From Palaemon carinicauda (Eukaryota; Arthropoda; Malacostraca; Decapoda; Palaemonidae): a stretch of 64,000 bases of DNA. Under the pieces are notes generated by a model. It worked only from the letters and a program-made list of their open reading frames with translations, made no database searches and had not been told where the DNA came from. Positions 57,229 through 64,000 of the stretch are shown in pieces (within the stretch, counting starts at the first letter, position 1; every line of letters starts with the position of its first letter). Location of the stretch: assembly GCF_036898095.1 (NCBI RefSeq), contig NC_090726.1:36605513-36669512 (forward strand), written 5' to 3'. The translations under genes and the position numbers were made by a program.

Positions 57229-59161
57229 CTGCCCACAGCCTCAGACAGCGGTAGGAGCCAGATTGAAGAACTTCTGGCAGGCCTGGGAGAAGAGGGGCGC
57301 AGACCAAGAGTTTGTTCGGTTGCTCAGAGAGGGGTACAAAATTCCGTTTGTACGCAAACCTCCTCTAGCGACAACTCCCATAGACCTCTCTCCCAGATAC
57401 CGAGAGGAGTCAAAGAGACAAGCCCTAAACCAAGAAGTGTCTCTGTTGCTAGAGAAGGGAGCGTTGGTGAAAGTCTCGGACCTTCAATCACTGGGGTTTT
57501 ACAACCGTCTCTTCCTAGTCCCAAAGAATACAGGAGGTTGGAGACCGGTGCTAGACGTCAGTGCGCTCAACGTTTTTGTTACGAAAACAAAGTTCACTAT
57601 GGAGACCACGAAGTCCGTCTTAGCAGCGGTCAGAAAGGGAGACTGGATGGTCTCTCTCGACCTACGAGATGCGTACTTCCACATTCCTATACACCCGGAT
57701 TCCCAACCGTTTCTGAGGTTTGTTTTCAGGAATGTGGTATACCAGTTTCGGGCCCTGTGCTTTGGCCTCAGTCCTGCTCCTCTCGTATTTACGAGGCTCA
57801 TGAGGAATGTGGCAAAATTCCTCCATTTATCGGGAATCCGAGCCTCCCTGTACTTGGACGACTGGCTTCTCAGGGCATCGTCCAGTCATCGCTGTCTGCA
57901 GGATCTTCATTGGACGTTGGGTCTGACCAAGGAATTGGGACTTTTGGTCAACCTAGAAAAGTCCCAGCTGATCCCATCCCAGACTATTCTATATTTAGGG
58001 ATGGAGATTCGCAGTCCAGTTTTTCGGGCTTTTCCGTCTGCCACCCGAATAGATCAAGCCCTGCTCAAAGTCCAACTAATGCTGAAGAGAGAACGGTGTT
58101 CAGTCAGGAATTGGATGAGTCTCGTAGGGACTCTATCATCCCTGGAGCAGTTTGTCTCGCTAGGAAGACTACACCTTTGGCCTCTCCAGTTCCATCTAGC
58201 CTTTCACTGGAACAAGGACAAGACGTTAGAGACGGTATCAATCCCGGTCTCTGAACCAGTAAAGGCATGCCTGAAATGGTGGAACAGCAGTATCAGTCTG
58301 AGAGAGGGACTATCCCTGGCAGTCAAGAACCCAAACCACGTGTTGTTCTCAGACGCGTCGGATTTGGGTTGGGGTGCGACCCTGGACGGTCGGGAATGCT
58401 CAGGTCTGTGGACCTCAAGTCAGAAGAGCATGCACATCAACGGCAAGGAGCTATTGGCAGTCCACTTGGCCTTGATGAAATTCGAAAGTCTCCTTCGAAA
58501 CAAAGTGGTAGAGGTAAACTCCGACAATACCACAGCTTTGGCGTACATCTCCAAGCAAGGAGACACACACTCCCTCACGCTGTACGAGATCGCAAGGGAC
58601 CTGCTCATTTGGTCAAGAAATCGAGGCATCTCCCTGTTAACGAGATTTATCCAGGGGGACTTGAACGTCTTGACAGACTGTCTCAGTCGGAGGGGTCAGG
58701 TGATTCCCACGGAATGGACCCTCCACAAGGACGTGTGCAAGAGTCTTTGGGCGACTTGGGGTCAACCCACCAGAGACCTCTTTGCCACCTCGATGACCAA
58801 GAGGCTTCCAATCTATTGCTCTCCAGTCCCAGATCCAGAAGCAATACACGTAGACGCATTTCTACTGGATTGGTCTCATCTGGACTTATATGCATTCCCA
58901 CCATTCAAGATTGTCAACAAGGTACTGCAGAAGTTCGCCTCTCACGAAGGGACAAGGTTGACGTTGGTTGCTCCCCTCTGGCCCGCGAGAGAGTGGTTCA
59001 CCGAGGTACTTCAATGGCTGGTAGACTTTCCAAGAAGTCTTCCTCTAAGGGTAGATCTATTACGTCAGCCCCACGTAAAGAATGTTCATCAAAGCCTCCC
59101 CGCTCTTCGTCTGACTGCCTTCAGACTATCGAGAGACTCTCAAGAGCTCGAGGCTTTTTGA
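57140..59161 (+). CDS. DIRS reverse transcriptase-RNase H with methyltransferase-like domain
   Basis: A 673-codon open frame. RT: NRLFLVPKNTGGWRPVLD (~122-140), VSLDLRDAYFHIPIHP (~172-187, first catalytic Asp), LCFGLSPAPLVFTRLM and YLDDWLL (~238-244, catalytic Asp pair). RNase H: FSDASDLGWGATLDG (~403), NGKELLAV (~434), NSDNTTALAYISKQG (~460) and LNVLTDCLSRRG (~508), so D-E-D-D are all present. Residues ~545-625 (DLFATSMTKRLP...DWSHLDLYAFPPF...LVAPLWP) resemble the DAM-like methyltransferase segment known in DIRS elements. The frame opens with GTG inside gag, and no ATG precedes the RT. Gag and pol frames differ by +1, so frameshifted synthesis is likely. No lesion seen. Confidence 0.92.
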   Translation: MAELPAGEALVPREREVRREEPSPHVAESDCPQPQTAVGARLKNFWQAWEKRGADQEFVRLLREGYKIPFVRKPPLATTPIDLSPRYREESKRQALNQEVSLLLEKGALVKVSDLQSLGFYNRLFLVPKNTGGWRPVLDVSALNVFVTKTKFTMETTKSVLAAVRKGDWMVSLDLRDAYFHIPIHPDSQPFLRFVFRNVVYQFRALCFGLSPAPLVFTRLMRNVAKFLHLSGIRASLYLDDWLLRASSSHRCLQDLHWTLGLTKELGLLVNLEKSQLIPSQTILYLGMEIRSPVFRAFPSATRIDQALLKVQLMLKRERCSVRNWMSLVGTLSSLEQFVSLGRLHLWPLQFHLAFHWNKDKTLETVSIPVSEPVKACLKWWNSSISLREGLSLAVKNPNHVLFSDASDLGWGATLDGRECSGLWTSSQKSMHINGKELLAVHLALMKFESLLRNKVVEVNSDNTTALAYISKQGDTHSLTLYEIARDLLIWSRNRGISLLTRFIQGDLNVLTDCLSRRGQVIPTEWTLHKDVCKSLWATWGQPTRDLFATSMTKRLPIYCSPVPDPEAIHVDAFLLDWSHLDLYAFPPFKIVNKVLQKFASHEGTRLTLVAPLWPAREWFTEVLQWLVDFPRSLPLRVDLLRQPHVKNVHQSLPALRLTAFRLSRDSQELEAF

Positions 59162-60186
59162 AGGAGGCAGCCAGTGCGATTGCAAGAGCGAGGAGAGCTT
59201 CTACCATCAGAGTATACCAGTCAAAGTGGGAAGTCTTTCGAGACTGGTGCAAGTCAGCATCTGTGTCCTCAACCAGTACCTCTGTAGCCCAAATCGCAGA
59301 TTTTCTTTTACATCTGAGAAATGTTCGCTCCCTCTCAGCTCCCACGATTAAGGGCTACAGGAGCATGTTGGCTTCGGTCTTTCGTCATAGAGGCTTAGAT
59401 CTTTCCAACAATAAAGATCTCCAAGATCTCTTTAAGTCTTTTGAGACCTCTAAGGAACGTCGTTTGGCGACTCCTGGATGGAACTTAGACGTGGTCCTAA
59501 GGTTCCTCATGTCAGACAGGTTTGAGCCATTACATTCAGCCTCCCTGAAGGATCTCACCCTCAAGACGCTTTTCCTAGTGTGCTTGGCTTCGGCAAAAAG
59601 GGTCAGTGAACTTCATGCCTTCAGTAAGAACATCGGCTTTTTTACAGAAAAAGCCACATGTTCACTTCAATTTGGTTTCTTGGCCAAAAATGAACTGCCT
59701 TCTCGTCCTTGGCCTAAATCTTTTGATATACCTTGCTTATCAGAGATCGTAGGCAACGAACTGGAAAGAGTGCTATGTCCAGTTAGAGCTCTTAAGTTCT
59801 ACTTAGCCCGTACTAAGTCCTTACGAGGTAGATCTGAGGCATTATGGTGCTCAGTTAAGAAACCATCATTGCCTATGTCAAAGAATGCTTTGTCATATTT
59901 TATCAGATTTTTAATACGAGAGGCTCATTCTCACTTGAATGAGAAAGACCGATGTTTGCTTAAGGTTAAGACGCACGAAGTAAGAGCTATAGCAACCTCC
60001 GTGGCCTTTAAGCAAAATAGATCTCTGCAAAGTATTATGGACGCGACCTTTTGGAGAAGCAAGTCGGTATTCGCGTCATTTTACTTAAAAGATGTCCAGA
60101 CTCTTTACGAGGACTGCTACACACTGGGTCCATTCGTTGCAGCGAGTGCAGTAGTGGGTGAGGGTTCTACCACTACATTACCCTAA
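58267..60186 (+). CDS. DIRS tyrosine recombinase (integrase)
   Basis: A 639-codon frame from ATG 58267. The first ~280 codons overlap the RNase H/methyltransferase frame and have no known fold, so translation may start later (for example Met near residue 250). Core-binding domain ~295-400: VYQSKWEVFRDWCKSAS, SAPTIKGYRSMLASVFRHRG. Catalytic domain: Arg445 in ASAKRVSELHAF, His570 and Arg573 in KTHEVRAIATS, and Tyr606 in FASFYLKDV, which is the R-HxxR-Y set. It ends CYTLGPFVAASAVVGEG. The enzyme joins circular cDNA to the chromosome by strand exchange at short matches. Intact. Confidence 0.92.
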   Translation: MPEMVEQQYQSERGTIPGSQEPKPRVVLRRVGFGLGCDPGRSGMLRSVDLKSEEHAHQRQGAIGSPLGLDEIRKSPSKQSGRGKLRQYHSFGVHLQARRHTLPHAVRDRKGPAHLVKKSRHLPVNEIYPGGLERLDRLSQSEGSGDSHGMDPPQGRVQESLGDLGSTHQRPLCHLDDQEASNLLLSSPRSRSNTRRRISTGLVSSGLICIPTIQDCQQGTAEVRLSRRDKVDVGCSPLARERVVHRGTSMAGRLSKKSSSKGRSITSAPRKECSSKPPRSSSDCLQTIERLSRARGFLKEAASAIARARRASTIRVYQSKWEVFRDWCKSASVSSTSTSVAQIADFLLHLRNVRSLSAPTIKGYRSMLASVFRHRGLDLSNNKDLQDLFKSFETSKERRLATPGWNLDVVLRFLMSDRFEPLHSASLKDLTLKTLFLVCLASAKRVSELHAFSKNIGFFTEKATCSLQFGFLAKNELPSRPWPKSFDIPCLSEIVGNELERVLCPVRALKFYLARTKSLRGRSEALWCSVKKPSLPMSKNALSYFIRFLIREAHSHLNEKDRCLLKVKTHEVRAIATSVAFKQNRSLQSIMDATFWRSKSVFASFYLKDVQTLYEDCYTLGPFVAASAVVGEGSTTTLP

Positions 60187-60575
60187 TTCCAATATCCTTT
60201 TAATCTGTCTCTTGAAATGTTTTTAATCTTGTTTTTGGGTTGTACGGAAGGCTAAGAAGCCTTTCGCATCCTGGTTGATTTGGCGGGTGGTCAAAGTCAT
60301 TTCTTGAGAGCGCCCAGATTAGGGGTTTGATGAGGTCCTGTTGTATGGGTTGCAGCCCTTGATACTTCAGCTCCTGGGAGTCTTTCAGCATCCTAAGAGG
60401 ATCGCTGGGCTCCGTGAGGAAGACAGACTTACAAGGCAGAGTAATCGTCTAAGTCAACTTCCTTACCAGGTACCTATATATTTGGGTTTTGTTATGTTAT
60501 AACTCAAAAAATCTAAGCATATACGCTGTAAACTTAATTAACTCTGGTCTCTACCCACCACCATGGGTGTGAATC

Positions 60576-60669
60576 AGCTATTATATATTCACCGGTTAAG
60601 TTAAATATTTAAAAATGATATTTTAATTATAAAATAAATTTTTGAATATACTTACCCGGTGAATATATA
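60576..60669. repeat. Outer DIRS internal complementary region
   Basis: AGCTATTATATATTCACCGG with TTAAGTTAAATATTTAAA is the reverse complement of the left end. AATGATATTTTAATTATAAA onward is the reverse complement of the right end. The join has five T in the plus sense of the circle (CATTTTTAAAT). Confidence 0.93.
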
Positions 60670-60713
60670 AATTAAAGGCCCTCCCTTCCTCCCCAATAGA
60701 GACGCAGCGGGAT

Positions 60714-60866
60714 GAGAAGAATTGAGGCTTGTTTACATGCATATGCGGTATCTGGCCGATAGTTGGCGCTGGTGGGCACACCCGCAACCTTCATAGCGAT
60801 CGCTCGCGAGTTTTTGTGTGTTTTTCTGTCGAGCCGCCGGAGCAGCAGCTATTATATATTCACCGG
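60714..60866 (-). repeat. Outer DIRS right inverted terminal repeat
   Basis: Mate of 47943-48097. It is followed by the unique end GTAAGTATATTCAAAAATTT to the junction at about 60910. Confidence 0.93.
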
Positions 60867-60910
60867 GTAAGTATATTCAAAAATTTATTTTATAATTAAA
60901 ATATCATTTT

Positions 60911-62640
60911 ACTATTCCAGTTACAACTGGTGAAGTGGGTGATAAAATAATTTTCAAAGAGATATATCCTTTCGAAAAATATGCATTTGGAATTAGAAAC
61001 CGAGCATGAACAGCGGCGTCATTTCTTTGTCATCAGGAGAACAAAGATTTTGTAGTACCTCCTAATGTTTTGTTTCTCGCAAAATGTACAATCTAAAACA
61101 CAATTTTGGCACATCGCAGCATTTGGCAATGCGTTATGATCGCTCAAAATTGTAATATCTGCCACTTTGTCCTCAAATATAAATGAATCAGATGCATCAT
61201 AAGTCAACATTTCACCTTGATTTGTTTCGACACTAACACAAACCATCGTCCTTAACATAGAAGAGAATAGCGCAAGCTAGAACATGGCTATAAAAACTCA
61301 AGGTTACCAGACGGGGAGTCCTACTTGAGGTAAACCCAGAAGCAGCCTTTGGTCAGTCTTCTCAGCTCGCGAATTACACTGTGCCCCCTCAGCCTGAGCT
61401 TTCTCATTATGTGGGGCCCTGCAGCGCATGAAGCACCAAACTTTGCCATCCGGTGTTGAGCGGCCTTCTCATTCTTGAGCGAGGCCCTCTTTACCTGAGT
61501 TGTTGCCCCCATGGGCCTATAGGAAACGAGTGCTGGATTCATCCATGTCTCGTTTCAGCTCTTCGAAGCATTGTTGCTTCTTGGAGCAAGACGACGATGG
61601 GGTACTAAAGCTGTTTACAGTCCACACCTCTTGCTGTTGTGCACCGAGGATCATCGGGACCTGCACTTCGTGCTTCTCCCTCTCACGAGGAAGAACCTGC
61701 TGCTCTTGCTGTGTGCAGGTATTCCAGCTTAACCTTGCTCACCATCATACTATTGTGCGCCTCCCTCTGTAGGAGCACATAAGGTTACTCGCCAACCTCT
61801 TGCTGGAACGCTGACGAGTGATTGTGGTTTACATCATGCTGCTTCGTTGTGTGGATGCACAGACCCTAGTCTTGCAATGGAGTCTTGCGCAATGTTGCAC
61901 ACCCAACCAGTGAGCAATAGCGAGGTAGGTGGGTGAGCGCCTCTTGCTAACAAAGTCCTGCGCGTGACCGAGGTTGCACGCGCATGCTCCTTAGTGTGCT
62001 ATGTTTCGGCACTCCCCATCACGCGATCCTTTAGCAACAAGAGAGCAGTCACAAGTGCGTGCCACGTGACTACACGTGCCATATTGATTGCTCGCCAACG
62101 ATCTTCCTCTCGCCATACAGGACTGTGGTTAAGCAGTTGTGGTCATCGGTGTGTACCACTTCGGTGGGTCACCCTATTTCACTTATTCGTGCCTGTTCAC
62201 ACCACTTCGGTAGTTGGCAAGAGCGCACCTGTTCGCAATCCCTCTTTGGTGCGCCATGCTCTCCCTTGGAGTAATCAGCTCTCACTAGATAGCACAACAG
62301 GACTATACCTCTCTTGGGTATAGTACTTCCAGAAGGGAATGTAAGTACGCTTACCCCCTTAGCACCTCAGAGGGCTCTCCTTTGTTTATGAAGGATGCAC
62401 CTTGGTTGCTAGAGCTAGTTAAAAGAGTGTAGTTGGAGGTTTTCGGACCGGCCCCAATACCACCTGTCGTATCCCCTGCGGGTACCCCTCGTATTCCTCT
62501 CGAGGCATCAGAGTCCTCTGGGAAGGGCAGTCGACCCTCAGACCTGAGACTTAGTAGCACTACTGCAAGGCAGGCTCCTCCTCCTACTATTTTCACCCTC
62601 CTCCCCAAGAGCAGTCGTCCAGATAGCAATAGTACCTGGA
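60911..62640. other. Right flank and unrecognised sequence
   Basis: A minus frame at 61019-61258 (TYDASDSFIFEDKVADITIL; NAAMCQNCVLDCTFC) looks protein-like in composition, with a CxxC..CxxC pattern, but I cannot name it. 61300-62330 has several short open frames on both strands rich in Cys, Ser and His (for example 61500-61772), with no domain recognised; it may be a decayed retroelement gag. 62340-62640 is Pro/Ser-rich. No gene is called. Confidence 0.35.
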
Positions 62641-62950
62641 CTCTTAAGACTTCAAGATATGCTATTACTGTAGAACAAAATATGCAACAAATAAACCACA
62701 TTCCAACAAGAAAGGACAATGTCCTAGATTAAGTATTTGTGAATGAGGTGAATTATGTTAAAAAAATAAGAGTGTATAACACGGGAATTTCAGACCACAA
62801 TGTCATAGAATTAATAGTCCATTCCAAAGCAAGTGAACTCAGAGATAAACAAAGCACAAAACGATGAGGATATGGAAAATATAATTTTTATAGTAAGAAT
62901 ATAAAATGGTTAGAAATAAATGAAGAATTGAACAAAGTTTGGAAAAATGT
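62641..62950 (+). pseudogene. LINE endonuclease C-terminal fragment
   Basis: The plus frame from about 62660 reads NHIPTRKDNVLD, a stop, then VFVNEVNYVKKIRVYNTG and ISDHNVIELIVHSK. The PTR..N.LD...V and SDH motifs are the end of an apurinic-type LINE endonuclease. It is cut off at ~62950 by the DIRS terminus that follows. One stop (TAA at 62731-62733). Confidence 0.7.
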
Positions 62951-64000
62951 TTGTTCCGTAACCGAAATACAAACCACGCTATTTACATTGGGTTTGCCTT
63001 TTAGCGCAGCTGAAATGGCGAGCCATTAGAATTTAACGAGGGTGTATTACCCCCGCGCTAGTTAGCGGGGGGCTAGGGGAGGGATAGCTAGCTACCCCTC
63101 CCCCCCTCACACACCGGTGAAGCTCACTTTCACTTTTGGCTCGGACTGGGACAGACGTCTCTGTCTTTGTCCTCGCTTGGCAGCCATTATTTGTTTTGTC
63201 TTTACTTAATCACTTACTTTTCTTTTACTCTATATATATGTAAAAAAAATTTCATGTTTGTATATATATTTGAGTATAGGAAACAGTAAGTTTCCTTTTC
63301 AGAGTTTTGTGCTTGTGTGTGTAGTGTACGATATCTCCGTGGAGCCCTCGGCAGTTTAGGCCACCACGGTGTAATTTTATGGGTATCGAGTTTGACTTCG
63401 GTCTTTCTCTCTCTCTCTCTCTCTCTTGAGGTCGTTCACCCTTTTACTACGTTACTCACCTCTTGTAGCTTCTTTCCCGTGTGGGGGGTTGCTACGCCGT
63501 ACGTTTTGTCTCAATTAGTTTAGAATTTAACGAGGGTGTATTACCCCCGCGCTAGTTAGCGGGGGGCTAGGGGAGGGATAGCTAGCTACCCCTCCCCCCC
63601 TCACACACCGGTGAAGCTCACTTTCACTTTTGGCTCGGACTGGGACAGACGTCTCTGTCTTTGTCCTCTCTTGGCAGCTATTATTTGTTTTGTCTTTACT
63701 TAATCACTTACTTTTCTTTTACTCTATATATATGTAAAAAAAATTTCATGTTTGTATATATATTTGAGTATAGAAATCAGTAAGTTTCCTTTTCAGAGTT
63801 TTGTGCTTGTGTGTGTAGTGTACGATATCTCCGTGGAGCCCTCGGCAGTTTAGGCCACCACGGTGTAATTTTATGGGTATCGAGTTTGACTTCGGTCTTT
63901 CTCTCTCTCTCTCTCTCTCTCTCTTGAGGTCGTTCACCCTTTTACTACGTTACTCAACTCTTGTAGCTTCCTTCCCGTTTGGGGGGGTTGCTACGCCGTA
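62951..64000 (+). mobile_element. Left (5') end of another DIRS-like element
   Basis: GTTCCGTAACCGAAATACAA ACCACGCTATTTAC matches the inverted terminus of the 5075-14120 element. It is followed by GCTGAAATGGCGAGCCATTA and CTAGTTAGCGGGGGGCTAGG, and then a leader resembling its gag 5' region. The rest lies beyond the window. Confidence 0.75.
63027..64000 (+). repeat. 494-bp tandem duplication in DIRS terminus
   Basis: The sequence from TAGAATTTAACGAGGGTGTA (63027) repeats from 63521 with only a few differences (for example GGAAACAG vs GAAATCAG; differing CT-run length). The second copy runs to the window edge, so more copies are possible. Confidence 0.93.

Larger units (their letters stand above)
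47925..60910 (+). mobile_element. Outer DIRS-like retrotransposon, split by a nested DIRS
   Basis: The ends are inverted repeats (47943-48097 and 60714-60866) that appear identical by eye, with an ICR at 60576-60669. Coding order is gag (48300-50322 and 56750-57228), RT-RNase H-methyltransferase-like (57140-59161), and tyrosine recombinase (58267-60186). Without the nested copy it would be ~6.55 kb, a normal size for the family. Both host junctions fall in T-runs (GTTTTTAA on the left, CATTTTAC on the right) and no target duplication flanks it. Pol and recombinase frames are uninterrupted. The known lesions are one stop in gag and the nested insertion, so the copy is recent. Confidence 0.92.

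Noticed and set aside
57538..58254. 238-codon plus frame inside the RT region
   Set aside because: Alternative frame over the RT core with no domain. Unlike the downstream recombinase overlap there is no second copy to show conservation.

Overview
The window is eukaryotic genomic DNA and almost entirely repeats. I infer a decapod crustacean (shrimp-like): it has long (AT)n, (AG)n and (ATT)n microsatellites, animal-type RING and retroelement coding, and a dispersed repeat ending in (TAA)n that I associate with decapod genomes. The species assignment is recall, not something the sequence proves. No prokaryotic gene organisation, rRNA, tRNA or CRISPR array was seen.

Layout. 1-3885 is the 5' part of a minus-strand DIRS-like tyrosine-recombinase retrotransposon. 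4008-4690 is a short element with a LINE-type 3' tail. 5075-14120 is a decayed but structurally complete DIRS-like element (minus) with inverted terminal repeats, an internal complementary region (ICR), gag, RT/RNase H and recombinase remnants. A pogo-like DNA transposon derivative (11313-12694) sits inside its gag. 14485-15965 is a LINE 3' half (minus). 16219-17119 is a TA-flanked MITE. 17308-19855 is an internally deleted DIRS derivative. 20180-20866 is a RING-finger exon (minus), the only convincing host gene. 23050-27770 is a second DIRS lineage (minus). 27830-30870 is a decayed endonuclease/RT LINE (plus). 31188-36575 holds short elements, LINE 3' ends and MITEs. 37190-38020 is a 40-bp tandem array. 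38533-41527 is a Ty3/gypsy-type integrase gene (minus) with a 2.2-kb minisatellite grown from about 50 bp of its own coding sequence. 42015-44870 holds LINE and short-element pieces. 45729-47419 is a probable hAT-like element.

47925-60910 is the best-preserved system. A DIRS-like element (gag, RT-RNase H-methyltransferase-like ORF, overlapping tyrosine recombinase ORF) has a second, RT-deleted DIRS element (50319-56749) inserted into its gag. Both copies have near-perfect inverted terminal repeats and an ICR that is the reverse complement of the joined ends. The junctions fit insertion by recombination inside a short T-run, without target-site duplication. 62951-64000 begins another DIRS terminus with a 494-bp tandem duplication.

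How the parts work together. In DIRS elements Gag packages RNA, RT/RNase H makes cDNA, the inverted repeats and ICR template a circle, and the tyrosine recombinase integrates it. The outer element keeps every one of these parts but is interrupted. The inner element keeps the cis ends plus RNase H-like and recombinase fragments, so it could only move with help from an intact relative. Short elements sharing the LINE 3' tail probably used that LINE's RT. Boundaries are read by eye and most are good to a few bases only where inverted repeats define them.
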